Below are positions 33,923-42,760 of a stretch of 50,339 nt of DNA, in pieces. Position numbers and translations under genes: made by a program. Source of the stretch: CAYFJO01 sp964343305 (lineage in GTDB: Bacteria; Planctomycetota; Planctomycetia; Pirellulales; Pirellulaceae); contig CAYFJO010000026.1 in the NCBI GenBank assembly GCA_964343305.1, positions 1 through 50,339 of the forward strand. The letters run 5' to 3'. The notes beneath the pieces were generated by a model. That model saw only the letters and a list, made by a program, of their open reading frames with translations, did no database searches and was not told where the DNA came from. Each line of letters opens with the position of its first letter. Within the stretch, counting starts at the first letter, position 1.

Positions 33923-34447
33923 ATGAACGAGGCCTCGCCTCCTGCATCGACCAGTTTTGATCCCGCACGGATCATCGACACCCACCAGAATGGGGTGTGG
34001 CGATATTTGCGGGCCATCGGCTGCGATCCAAGTCAGGCCGAGGACCTTACCCAAGAAACTTTCCTCACTGTCCTGCAAAAACCCTTCGTGGAGTACAGTC
34101 CGGCGGCCACAGCGGCCTACCTTCGCAAAGTGGCCTACAACCTGTTTATCACGATGCAACGACGAGCCGGACGTGTGACGGCGGTTGAGAATGTTGAAGA
34201 GTTCGATTCAGTATGGGAAGATTGGGCTGGTGACGACGGCGGCGAAGCGATGGTTGACGCCCTTCGCGATTGTTTGAAAGGCCTCGGAGAACGTGCCCGA
34301 TCCGCCCTGGAAATGAGGTTTCGCGACAAAGTGCCCCGAGTTCAAATTGGCGAGGCTTTGGGAATCACCGAACACGGAGCCAAGAACTTGATGCAGCGAG
34401 CAAAGAAACAACTGCGAGATTGCATCGAAGGAAAACTTGAAACGTAA
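33923..34447 (+). CDS. ECF-type RNA polymerase sigma factor
   Basis: 174 residues with GVWRYLRAIGCDPSQAEDLT then QETFLTVLQKP (region 2) and a region-4 helix-turn-helix in VPRVQIGEALGITEHGAKNL followed by MQRAKKQLRDC. It starts at ATG 33923. The next gene, 39 bases on, is a membrane-anchored DUF1549 protein with a cytosolic N-terminal segment, so the two are almost certainly one operon. The segment may act as a sequestering partner (anti-sigma) for this factor; that is inference from position. Confidence 0.9.
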   Translation: MNEASPPASTSFDPARIIDTHQNGVWRYLRAIGCDPSQAEDLTQETFLTVLQKPFVEYSPAATAAYLRKVAYNLFITMQRRAGRVTAVENVEEFDSVWEDWAGDDGGEAMVDALRDCLKGLGERARSALEMRFRDKVPRVQIGEALGITEHGAKNLMQRAKKQLRDCIEGKLET

Positions 34448-34486
34448 AAACTGTTTAGCCACGTGGCCAACGGACCGCACGAAATC

Positions 34487-36523
34487 ATGAATCCGTTCGA
34501 CTCTAAAGATACGATCCTCGACGCATTTCTCGACGAAGTGTTGTCTGGCCAAACACCGCCCGACAATGCTTCACAAATTCTCAGTGCGCTCAAAGCCGGC
34601 ACGAACGGATCGTCCAACGGCAACGGACGCGCAGTCGTCCCGCCACCGGTTGCTCCGCCGGTTCAACGTGTTGAAAGTGCCGTTGAAGAGTCACTCGTCC
34701 AAGTTGCTTTGCGAAGTGACCGTCGCCAGCGCCGCGAGCAGCAATGGTCTGGCTTGGCAATCATTGCCTGCCTTCTCTTTCTCGGCGTTGCCGTTGGTTT
34801 GATCGCCCTGACGTTGTCAGATTCCAGCAACAACGATCCCGAGATAGTTGAGAGCAACGACCCCAACGATAACGCGAACGAATCGCCGTCCGACGAAAAC
34901 GACACAGACCCGCCAAGACCAGACAGCAATCTCAAGAAACCAAAAGACAACTCACGGATTGTTCAGAAGGAGAACGACTTCAATTCGATCGAGCCGTTCA
35001 AGATTCCAGGCGAAGATCAGCCCAAGTATGATCCATCCATACGGAAAGATCGACCGGATCCTTCGCCCGACAGCGAAGTCATCGCGTTTATCAACGAGAC
35101 AATCAAGGTGGAGTGGTCAAGGCACAATATCGAATCCGTCGACCAGGCGGAAGATGAAGAGTGGTGCCGCCGGGTCTATGTACGACTGGTTGGACGCATC
35201 CCTTCCGTCGACGAACTCAAGCAGTTCGTCGCCAGCAACGTCGACGGAAAACGCACGGAGTTGGTCGACGAGTTGCTGGCCAGTGAGGAGTACATCAAGC
35301 ATTCGACCACCGTTTGGACTAACGTGTTGATCGGACGGTATGCGGGCCGGGATCGAGGCGACCTTGCAAACCGCGAGGAACTGGAAGCTTACGTTCGATC
35401 GTCGTTCGAAGAAGAAAAACCATACGACCAGATGGCCTTCGAATTGTTGACCGCCACGGGTTCCGACGGGGCGGCCAACTTTATGCTGGCCGGTGCCAAG
35501 GACCATGCCAAGACGGCCACGGCCCACGTGTCCCGCGTGTTTTTGGGTAACAATCTTCGTTGCGTGGAGTGTCACGATCATTACGCCAGTGGCATTACTC
35601 AGCAGAAGTTCTGGCAGTTGAACGCGTTCTTCCAACAAATGCAAATCCGGGGCGATGCCGTGGTCAATCGTGACGCGAAGGATAGCGAGGCGTTTTATTC
35701 GGACGCCAACGGAGTTTTGAAGGCGGCCTTGCCCGTGTTGCCGGACGGAACGCCCATCCCGGACGACGGTTCCGTCAGCGAAGTGGACCGCCGCGCCGAG
35801 TTGGCGAGTTGGTTAGTCAGTTCCGATCAGTTGAGCCGGGCGACTGTGAATCGAGTTTGGGCTCGGTTCTTCCGGTTCGGCTTCACCCCGCGTGTGGATG
35901 ATATGGGCTCGCACAATCCGCCGTCGCATCCCGAATTGCTTGATCGCCTTTCCACCGAGTTCGTGGCACACAATTACGATCTGCAAAGCTTGACACGTTG
36001 GATCGCGTTGAGCGACGTGTTTGGTTTGTCGAGCAAAATGCCTGATGGCGATTTGGTCGATGCCCCGGAACTCGGCAAGCAGCCGTTGTTCAGCCGCTAC
36101 TACATGCGGCCGATGCAACGCGAAGAAGTCTACAATTCGCTGCTGGCGATTTCGAAAAAAGGCGGCTCAACGAAACCGGCCGATTTTTTCAACGCCTTTG
36201 TGACCAAGAAACCAGGCGACACGGTTGATCCTCACATCAGCGTGGATGATCCCGACGACGGGACGTTCTCCCACGGGCCACTGAAACAGAATTTTCTGAG
36301 TGAGGAACACGTCAACTTACTTGGGCGTGTCGCCAAGAGCACCATGTCGGACGAGGAGAAGATTGAACACCTTTTCCTGACGGCTTTATCACGTGAGCCT
36401 CGCAAAAACGAACTCGAACTAGCGAACAAGCTTTACGAGGCCAACAAAGACGACACGTACGCCGTACTGGAAATCGTCTGGTGGGCGATTCTCAACAGCA
36501 ACGAGTTTGTCTTAGATCATTGA
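34487..36523 (+). CDS. Membrane-anchored DUF1549/DUF1553 protein, sigma-linked
   Basis: 678 residues from ATG 34487. Residues 1-87 are cytosolic and begin DTILDAFLDEVLSGQTPPDN, a short motif common at the start of such planctomycete proteins. One membrane helix spans about 88-110 (WSGLAIIACLLFLGVAVGLI...). An Asn/Asp/Pro-rich linker (111-210) leads to DUF1549 (WCRRVYVRLVGRIPSVDEL) with CVECHDHYASG, a c-type haem motif, and DUF1553 (ATVNRVWARFFRFG, DDMGSHNPPSHPE, VWWAILNSNEFVLDH). It parallels the secreted protein at 30476 but is tethered and follows a sigma gene. This suggests an extracytoplasmic redox or envelope sensor signalling to that sigma factor. Confidence 0.9.
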   Translation: MNPFDSKDTILDAFLDEVLSGQTPPDNASQILSALKAGTNGSSNGNGRAVVPPPVAPPVQRVESAVEESLVQVALRSDRRQRREQQWSGLAIIACLLFLGVAVGLIALTLSDSSNNDPEIVESNDPNDNANESPSDENDTDPPRPDSNLKKPKDNSRIVQKENDFNSIEPFKIPGEDQPKYDPSIRKDRPDPSPDSEVIAFINETIKVEWSRHNIESVDQAEDEEWCRRVYVRLVGRIPSVDELKQFVASNVDGKRTELVDELLASEEYIKHSTTVWTNVLIGRYAGRDRGDLANREELEAYVRSSFEEEKPYDQMAFELLTATGSDGAANFMLAGAKDHAKTATAHVSRVFLGNNLRCVECHDHYASGITQQKFWQLNAFFQQMQIRGDAVVNRDAKDSEAFYSDANGVLKAALPVLPDGTPIPDDGSVSEVDRRAELASWLVSSDQLSRATVNRVWARFFRFGFTPRVDDMGSHNPPSHPELLDRLSTEFVAHNYDLQSLTRWIALSDVFGLSSKMPDGDLVDAPELGKQPLFSRYYMRPMQREEVYNSLLAISKKGGSTKPADFFNAFVTKKPGDTVDPHISVDDPDDGTFSHGPLKQNFLSEEHVNLLGRVAKSTMSDEEKIEHLFLTALSREPRKNELELANKLYEANKDDTYAVLEIVWWAILNSNEFVLDH

Positions 36524-36570
36524 TAGCGTCGGGGCCGGAACAGAGAAGGCCGGCTACGACTTGGATATTC

Positions 36571-36640
36571 AGAGCCTATCCCAGAACCGGGGCTGGCTCC
36601 CTTGGCTGCAGGTACCTGTCCCGCTTTTGGGATAGGCTCT
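36571..36640. repeat. 13-bp inverted repeat AGAGCCTATCCCA
   Basis: AGAGCCTATCCCA (36571-36583) and TGGGATAGGCTCT (36628-36640) are perfect inverses around 44 bases that contain GGCTGGCTCCC and GGTACC. It lies between the DUF1549 gene and the terminator below, and looks like a mobile-type hairpin repeat rather than coding DNA. Confidence 0.5.
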
Positions 36641-36661
36641 TAGGTATCCCCTAGTCTCCAC

Positions 36662-36702
36662 GCCAAGGTGGTGAATCGATTCGCCACCTTGGCTCTTTTT
36701 TT
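36662..36702 (+). terminator. Rho-independent terminator
   Basis: GCCAAGGTGG (36662-36671) and CCACCTTGGC (36684-36693) form a perfect 10-bp, GC-rich stem whose 12-base loop contains the palindrome GAATCGATTC, followed by TCTTTTTTT (36694-36702). It would stop the sigma/DUF1549 operon transcript and is the clearest intrinsic terminator in the window. Confidence 0.75.
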
Positions 36703-36730
36703 GGGCTACGCTTTAGATGGGCAATCCATC

Positions 36731-37754
36731 ATGCGAGTTGAACAAAGAGATTCTCTGGTGACATCGGCAAACCAACCGCCCAAGAAACCATTTTGGGCAA
36801 AGCCCATCTTTGGTCTTATCCTCGCGGTAATCGTCTTTGTCGGTCTCCGCGGATACGTGATTGCTCGAATGCTTGACGGGTACTACCTGCCCAGTTCGTT
36901 CGCGGTCGATTCGGTGGGAGCAGTCGCGATTTTGCTCGGATTGCAGTTTACCGACTTGTCACTGACGAGATTGTTGAATCGATTCATTGGCGACGAAACG
37001 AAACGACGCCAAGTCATCACAAAAGCCGTGCGATTGCTCGTGGTGGTATTGGTCTTCGGTACGTTTTTGCTGGCCACCGTCCAACTACATCCGCCCAAAG
37101 TCACTTGCAGCAAAACGCCCGCCGACTTTGGGATGAACTATGCCGAGCACACTTTGCGAACCGAGGACGGACTGGCTTTGTCCGCCTGGACAATTCCGGC
37201 CAATGATCCCGGTCGACCGGTCGTCGTCGTGACCCACGGTCTGGGTGCGAACAAGCAGAACTTTTTGTTCGTGTCTGAAGCCTTCCACAAGCTCAACTTC
37301 AACGTGGTCAACTTCCTTGGGTGCCGCCGCAACTTTGCGAAGCGCCGCGGAGTATCAGGTCTTTGACAAACTCGTTGTCGATGCATCATTTTCCAGCGTC
37401 AAGAATCTCGTACTGGAAACCAAGTTTTGCTTCCTCGGCCCGCTGGCAACGTCGGCTTGGAGCATTTCTAGGCTTTGGTTCTACACCTATGTCGGCAAAG
37501 ACATCGAAGGCTACGCCCCGGAAGACGACATCGCGCGAATCTCCAAACCCATCTTCCTGATCCACGGCACCAGTGACGCAATCATCCCGCACACGGAATC
37601 CTATCGATTGCGCGCAGCGGCGAATCCCGGCACAAGAGTTTGGTTGGTGGACGGCGCAGGCCATTCAAGTTCGTTTCATCATCCGGACTACTCGAAGCGG
37701 ATTCTCGATTTTTTTGAACGCGGCCAAGTGGTTAACGACACTGCAAAGAGATAG
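36731..37754 (+). pseudogene. Alpha/beta-hydrolase, broken by internal deletion and frameshift
   Basis: The first frame (ATG 36731 to about 37318) encodes a basic N-terminus, about three membrane helices, and the start of a hydrolase fold including VVVVTHGLGANKQNF (oxyanion loop) and NFNVVNF. From about 37317 the homology continues in another frame with SLGAAATLRSAAEYQVFDKL, LIHGTSDAIIPH (catalytic Asp) and DGAGHSSSF (catalytic His). The nucleophile elbow GxSxG is cut down to its S-LG-A tail, and the 40-50 residues normally between the strand VVNF and that elbow are missing. A deletion of about 130-150 bases is inferred. It cannot make a working enzyme as it stands; an assembly collapse is the alternative. 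Confidence 0.7.
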
Positions 37755-37839
37755 ACAAGAGCCCAGTCTACCGTGGCTCTACCTAGCCGCTGAAAAGCGT
37801 GCGGATTGGTCGCAGGCTGGGATTGGTTACACTACGTGC

Positions 37840-37858
37840 AATTCTTGCCACAAGAATT
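37840..37858. terminator. Small hairpin between the hydrolase pseudogene and the nos region
   Basis: AATTCTTG-CCA-CAAGAATT, perfect 8-bp arms (37840-37847 and 37851-37858), 50 bases downstream of the fused nos gene on the minus strand. No T-run. The rest of the 155-base gap is featureless. Confidence 0.35.
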
Positions 37859-37909
37859 ATCAACGGTTACGTTTACTTTCTACCCAACAGGATACGATGA
37901 TAGATCAAG

Positions 37910-40810
37910 TCACTCAACCTGCTGACAGCGGTCCAACGAGTTCTGAAGAAAACTGTTTGCAGCAGCGCTTCCGTCGAGCATTTGTTCCAGTGCGAGCGCG
38001 GCGGTTCTTGCCTCTGGCACTGGCGAAGCGGTGACGGCGCGCAGGGACACGACCGCGCCGACAACCACGGTCGTGGGCGGACGGACGGCGTGGAACTTGG
38101 CGTCTTCGGCGGCCCATTCCAGCGTCGTTACCAGCACCTGCTGCGCGCCGGTGCTGGCGTCGGTCACGAAAGCGACAGGCAAATCGGCCGGATAGCCTTC
38201 CGCATGCAATTGGTCACGCCACTGGTCCACAGTCCCCACTCCCATCAGCACGATCAGCGTCGTGCGAGGGTTGAACGGTGGGATCGAGAAGTTCTCTTCC
38301 TCGCCGCAGCGATGGGCGGTGATGACGGCAAAGCTGTCGGCCAGACCCCGATGGGTTACGGGGATGCCGGCAAGCAAAGGCGCCGCCACGGCGCTGGTGA
38401 CCCCTGGCACGGTCTCGAACGCAATTCCCGACCGCGCCAATGCCAGCAGTTCTTCGCCGCCTCGGCCGAGCACCGTCGGATCCGGTGCTCCCTCGGCCAC
38501 TTTCCGGCCCTGCTCCAACACGATCACACGATCCGCCAGTCTCCACACCTCGGCAGCCCGATGCGAGCAGAACACGAGCGTCTTGCCGTCTCGCTTAAGC
38601 TGCTGGAGTAGTTTTCCAAACTCGTAGCGCGATTGGGCGTCGAGATTGCTGGTCGGTTCGTCCAGCAACAAGACCGGCGGGTCGGACAGCAGAGCCAGCA
38701 CCAGCGCGAGTTTCTGTTTCATCCCGCCGGACAAATGGCCCACCGCGCGATGCTCCGCGTCCTTCAGTCCCCAATCCGCCAACAGCTTCAGTGCACTCCG
38801 GCGGTCGACCCGTCGCAGGCGGGCGTAGAAACTGACTGCCTCGAGCACTGTTTGGTCAGCGTGCAGACAAACTTCCTGAGGCACGTAACCCAACAATCGC
38901 CGAGCGGCCTTGCTGCCGCGGTGACACACGTGCCCGTGAACGTGCGCCGAAAGCCCTAGCAGGCAGCGGATGACCGTGGTCTTGCCGGCCCCGTTAAGCC
39001 CCCACAGGACGACAACCTCGCCGTGCTGCACTTGAAAACTCAGATCATCGACCGCCGTCACTTTCCGAAACCGTTTCGTTAATCCGGACACGGCAATCGC
39101 CGGCTGAGATGGCTCACAGTTGGACTTGCCCGCGTTGCGCTCTGCCGTCTCTTGCCGTCGCCCAAACGACGGCGCCAGCCACGAGCTGAGCAGCAACAGA
39201 CCGGCGGGACAACACAGCATCCCTACCGCCAGGCAGAGCCACGGCAGTCGATCACCACTCCGGTGTAATACCACCGGCGGCGACAAGGGGCGCATCCGCG
39301 GCGCCTGGTCCACTAGCTTCGGCCGTGGCTGGAAAATGGGAAACACTTGTGACGCAAAATCGATCGCCGTGGTCGAGGGATTTCCGCCGAACAACCGTAA
39401 CGCGGAATTCCGGTCGGCCAGCCGCTCGAACAACCGAGCCGGCTGATACGGCAGATCGCCGATGCCGTCACCGTCGCCATCGTAGCCGCGGTAATCACTC
39501 CAATAATTGGCGTTCCACGTGTTGGTGGTCATCGTGCCGCTCAGACCCTCGACCGACACCTGTTCGCCGTTCTCCAGAAAGCTGTTGTCCTGGAACAGGT
39601 TTCCGCGTGCTGACGGCAGCACGCTGAGTCCCGTTTCGTTGTGTGCCACGAGGTTTCGCTCGAATCGCCCGCGCGAGTTTTCCAGGAAGATCCCCACTCG
39701 ATTGCCCGTCAGCACGTTGCCCGTGATCTGGACCGACTCCATGTCCTTGAACCCGATGCCGTGTCCGCTAGCCCCACGGTTCTGCTCGATCCAATTGTGG
39801 TGTAGCTTCAAGTCGTGGCTATACATCAAAAACGCACCCACCGAGTTCTCCCACAGGCGGTTGGACTCGACGCTTGCGTCGTGGCAATACATGAAATGCA
39901 ATCCGTATCGTCCACCCTGGACGAGGTTGTCTCGAACCGTCAGCCGTTTCGAAAACCACAGGACGATGTCACGCCCGCCACGCGTCTGGTTCTTCTCGAT
40001 GATCACGTCATCGCTGTACCAGACGCGGACCAGATCGCCCCGCCGCGGCAGCGGAAGAGGCTTGCTCTCGAACTGGTTTCCACGGACAACGGCACCGGAG
40101 GCACGTCGCAAGTAGACACCGAACAACACGTCCTCGAAACGATTGTCCTCGATGACGGCATCGACGGCGGTTATCAACACGCCACTGTCTTCGCGGTACA
40201 ACAGATCACCACTGCCGCGGATTGTGAAGCCACTCAGACGGACGCCCGCCGCCGCCACGGTAACCACCGTGCCGGTGCCTGGACCCGCGATAACCGCTCC
40301 TTGACGGCCGACCAGTTGTACGGTCTTGAGAATCGTCAGCGGCCCCGCGTGTTCGCCCCCATCGACAACAATCGTGTCGCCCGAAGCTGCCTGCTGGATG
40401 GCCTCGGCGATCGTTTTGATTTCACACTCCGGACCAACATCCAGCGTGGCGCCGTCAGCCGGGCCCGTCGCGGTCAGCAACAGCGGTATAGCCATACAAA
40501 CCAGTTGTGTCGTTTTCGTCGGCGCGGATTGGCGAACGACCTTTGCCAAGCAACAGCATTGCAGTCGGATCCAGCCCGCCACAACACTTGCTACGGCCGC
40601 CACTGCGGCTAGACAAAACCAAGGTCCCAGGGACCCATGTGTCGTGAAATTAGCGATCTTGCCCGTCCCCAGCACCTGTGGTACGAATGGTTTCACGGAA
40701 CTGCTGAGCGGGGCGTGCGGGTCCAGATTCAACCCGTAGTAGCGAAGCCACAATTGTAGGTCGATCAGAAACAAGAACGGAAAAACAACAACCGGTACGA
40801 TTAACACCAA
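37910..40810 (-). CDS. nosD: Fused reading frame: NosB C-terminus, NosD, NosF and truncated SUMT
   Basis: 966 residues from a TTG, three bases after the in-frame TGA that ends the preceding piece. Residues 1-85 complete the NosB-like membrane protein (DLQLWLRYYGLNLDPHAPLS, GTGKIANF). About 105-545 is NosD: signal-like helix, DTIVVDGG, tandem beta-helix repeats, and a C-terminal membrane helix (522-545). About 571-776 is NosF, an ABC ATPase with WGLNGAGKTT, LSGGMKQKLAL and VLLLDEPTSNLD. From 777 the frame changes family: DPTVLGRGGEELLALARSGI, VPGVTSAVAAP and GIPVTHRG belong to the C-terminal half of uroporphyrinogen-III C-methyltransferase. Its N-terminal SAM-binding GAGPGDP half is absent, so that part is likely inactive. 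NosD/NosF normally help metal loading of NosZ. Confidence 0.85.
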   Translation of the reverse strand: MVLIVPVVVFPFLFLIDLQLWLRYYGLNLDPHAPLSSSVKPFVPQVLGTGKIANFTTHGSLGPWFCLAAVAAVASVVAGWIRLQCCCLAKVVRQSAPTKTTQLVCMAIPLLLTATGPADGATLDVGPECEIKTIAEAIQQAASGDTIVVDGGEHAGPLTILKTVQLVGRQGAVIAGPGTGTVVTVAAAGVRLSGFTIRGSGDLLYREDSGVLITAVDAVIEDNRFEDVLFGVYLRRASGAVVRGNQFESKPLPLPRRGDLVRVWYSDDVIIEKNQTRGGRDIVLWFSKRLTVRDNLVQGGRYGLHFMYCHDASVESNRLWENSVGAFLMYSHDLKLHHNWIEQNRGASGHGIGFKDMESVQITGNVLTGNRVGIFLENSRGRFERNLVAHNETGLSVLPSARGNLFQDNSFLENGEQVSVEGLSGTMTTNTWNANYWSDYRGYDGDGDGIGDLPYQPARLFERLADRNSALRLFGGNPSTTAIDFASQVFPIFQPRPKLVDQAPRMRPLSPPVVLHRSGDRLPWLCLAVGMLCCPAGLLLLSSWLAPSFGRRQETAERNAGKSNCEPSQPAIAVSGLTKRFRKVTAVDDLSFQVQHGEVVVLWGLNGAGKTTVIRCLLGLSAHVHGHVCHRGSKAARRLLGYVPQEVCLHADQTVLEAVSFYARLRRVDRRSALKLLADWGLKDAEHRAVGHLSGGMKQKLALVLALLSDPPVLLLDEPTSNLDAQSRYEFGKLLQQLKRDGKTLVFCSHRAAEVWRLADRVIVLEQGRKVAEGAPDPTVLGRGGEELLALARSGIAFETVPGVTSAVAAPLLAGIPVTHRGLADSFAVITAHRCGEEENFSIPPFNPRTTLIVLMGVGTVDQWRDQLHAEGYPADLPVAFVTDASTGAQQVLVTTLEWAAEDAKFHAVRPPTTVVVGAVVSLRAVTASPVPEARTAALALEQMLDGSAAANSFLQNSLDRCQQVE

Positions 40811-40813
40811 AGA

Positions 40814-41134
40814 TCAGCGGCTGCGCCAAAAGGCCGCGACCACCAGGCAAGCGGCCATCAAGCCGATGCCTGGCAGCGCCAGTCGGCGTTCCACGTTGGC
40901 CGCCTCGCGCAATTCGCGCATGCCGATGTAGTGGTTTAACAAGTCAATCTCACTGACGTCACCAACGATCCGGTGCGGGTAACCTTGCAAACTCAGACCG
41001 TTCGGGTACTGAGGCGCATCGAGTTCGAATTCCCAATACGGGAAATTGGGCGAAACGAGCAGCGCCACGACACCACTCATCAGCGACACCCAAACCCAGG
41101 CCTGCAACGTATGTCTTGTGGAGACCGATTTCAT
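40814..41134 (-). CDS. nosB: NosB-like membrane protein, N-terminal part
   Basis: 106 residues, 12 bases after the nosZ stop. It has an N-terminal membrane helix, then FPYWEFELDAPQYPNGLSLQ, YPHRIVGDVSEIDLLNHYIG and a second helix ending FWRSR. This is the N-terminal half of the membrane protein called NosB in clade-II nos clusters (function not settled). It stops at TGA (40814-40816), but the same frame continues as SLVLIVPVVVFPFLFLIDLQ with the expected C-terminal half. A single base change (for example TGG to TGA) would explain the split. Confidence 0.75.
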   Translation of the reverse strand: MKSVSTRHTLQAWVWVSLMSGVVALLVSPNFPYWEFELDAPQYPNGLSLQGYPHRIVGDVSEIDLLNHYIGMRELREAANVERRLALPGIGLMAACLVVAAFWRSR

Positions 41135-41146
41135 GAACGGCTGGCC

Positions 41147-42736
41147 TCACTCACCGGTTGGCTCGACCAGCAGATACCCTGTCATTTCCAGGTGCAAGGC
41201 CGAGCAGAATTCGAGGCAGTAAAACGGAAACACGCCCTCTTTGTCGACCACCATCTCGATCGTCACCGTTTCACCGGGTTCGATGCTGGCCGCGATGTTG
41301 TAACTGGGAATGCAAAAGCCGTGCGTAGCGTCCACCGTGCGCTCCATGTTAGTGATAGACCACTTCAGGCGCTGTCCCTGCTGGACTTGCACGTGCTCCG
41401 GATCGAAGTGGCTGCGGATGGCCACCATGTCCACTTCAACTGTGTCACCATTGCGCCGGATCGCTCCCTTGGTCGGCGCCGTTTCGCTCTTCTGTTGTCG
41501 TAGCGGGTCCCAGTCGACCTCGGGGTACACATCCCAGGACTTCAGCTTGTCGGCTTTGATGATCTGAGCGTAATGCGGCTCGCCATTGCCAAGGGGCATG
41601 TCGTAGATGATGGGAAAACGGTCGCCGGTTTTCGACACATCCAGCAATTGCAGGTTTTGTGGCAAAAGAGGTCCCGTATTGAGGAAACGGTCCACCGACC
41701 ATTTGTTTAGCGAGACCAGGTACTTGCCGTCCGGTTCTACCGTGTCCCCCTCGGCCGTCGCAATGTGGCCCACGTTGTAGTGAATGGGCGTCGTGCCCAC
41801 CAGCGTCCAAGGAGCTTCGGATGCCTTGTATTTGCAATCCCCTAATGTCCAGCGGGCCACAGCGTTGTCCAAGAATAGACTGGTATAGGCGTAGCCCTGG
41901 TTGTCAAACTGTGTGTGCAACGGTCCCAGGCCGACTTCAACTTGGGCTTCCTTGACCGAGTCGAAACGGAGAACCGGAACGCCGTACGGGTCCGTGTCCT
42001 CAAAGTCCTTGTCAGCGATCGCTTTCTTGATCTTGTCAATGTGGTAGATCGTCACATGAGGATCGAGCTTGCCCGAAATCACAATGTGCTCTCCGTCCGG
42101 ACAGACGTCGACCCCGTGCGGACTTTTCGGTTCCGGAACGAAATGCAGCAGCCCATCCGAGACAACTGTTTCCAATGGGATCACGCGCAGCCCATTGATC
42201 TCCTTAAACTTACCGGCCTCGACGATCTTCTCAGCGAGTCGGTAATTGATCACGTGGAGATAATCCATGTCGCGCTGAGATGCACCGGCCTCGAAGGGAG
42301 GGTTTCCGCTTTCGATCCCACCGGTGGCCATTTCCGTATTGAAGGAATTCTGGAAGATCCAGCCGTCGCTGGCGACCTTCCCCGCGTCGACCAGGTCCTG
42401 CCAGTACGGAGGTAGTTCGATGGCGAAAGACGCAGACTCGTCGATGCGGCCCTTTTCTCTGTCGAATTTCCACAACGTCATCAGTCCACGGTACTCTTCC
42501 TTGTAATTGGAGAGCGGCGCATAGCGGTGTCCCAGCGGTACGGCGTACTGCGATCCTTCGACGACATACTCCGTGTTCGGCGTCACCATCGTCGCGCCGT
42601 GATTGTTGTTCACGACCGGGTTGGCGATCACCTGCTTGGTCTCGAAGTCCCGCAGATCGATCACCGCCAAACGGGCGTTTGCTTTGTCATTGATGAACAA
42701 GAATTGACCGTCATAGTCACCATTTGTTTCGCTCAA
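41147..42736 (-). CDS. nosZ: Nitrous-oxide reductase NosZ, main part (gene interrupted by in-frame TAG)
   Basis: 529 residues from TTG 42736. NosZ reduces N2O to N2 in the periplasm. The beta-propeller supplies His ligands of the CuZ cluster: NNNHGAT, SPHGVDV, PLHTQFD, VGHI and EPHYAQ are visible. The cupredoxin domain has VDATHGFCIPSYN and the CuA motif FYCLEFCSALHLEM. Two further CuZ ligands (THHPALSET) are encoded 5' of this TTG, between it and the TAG at 42761. A product started here would therefore lack them and the signal peptide and could not be active. Read through the TAG with the upstream piece, the full protein would have 676 residues, normal for Sec-type (clade II) NosZ. No cytochrome c tail is present. 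Confidence 0.9.
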   Translation of the reverse strand: MSETNGDYDGQFLFINDKANARLAVIDLRDFETKQVIANPVVNNNHGATMVTPNTEYVVEGSQYAVPLGHRYAPLSNYKEEYRGLMTLWKFDREKGRIDESASFAIELPPYWQDLVDAGKVASDGWIFQNSFNTEMATGGIESGNPPFEAGASQRDMDYLHVINYRLAEKIVEAGKFKEINGLRVIPLETVVSDGLLHFVPEPKSPHGVDVCPDGEHIVISGKLDPHVTIYHIDKIKKAIADKDFEDTDPYGVPVLRFDSVKEAQVEVGLGPLHTQFDNQGYAYTSLFLDNAVARWTLGDCKYKASEAPWTLVGTTPIHYNVGHIATAEGDTVEPDGKYLVSLNKWSVDRFLNTGPLLPQNLQLLDVSKTGDRFPIIYDMPLGNGEPHYAQIIKADKLKSWDVYPEVDWDPLRQQKSETAPTKGAIRRNGDTVEVDMVAIRSHFDPEHVQVQQGQRLKWSITNMERTVDATHGFCIPSYNIAASIEPGETVTIEMVVDKEGVFPFYCLEFCSALHLEMTGYLLVEPTGE

Positions 42737-42760
42737 GGCCGGGTGGTGCGTGTCTGCCCA

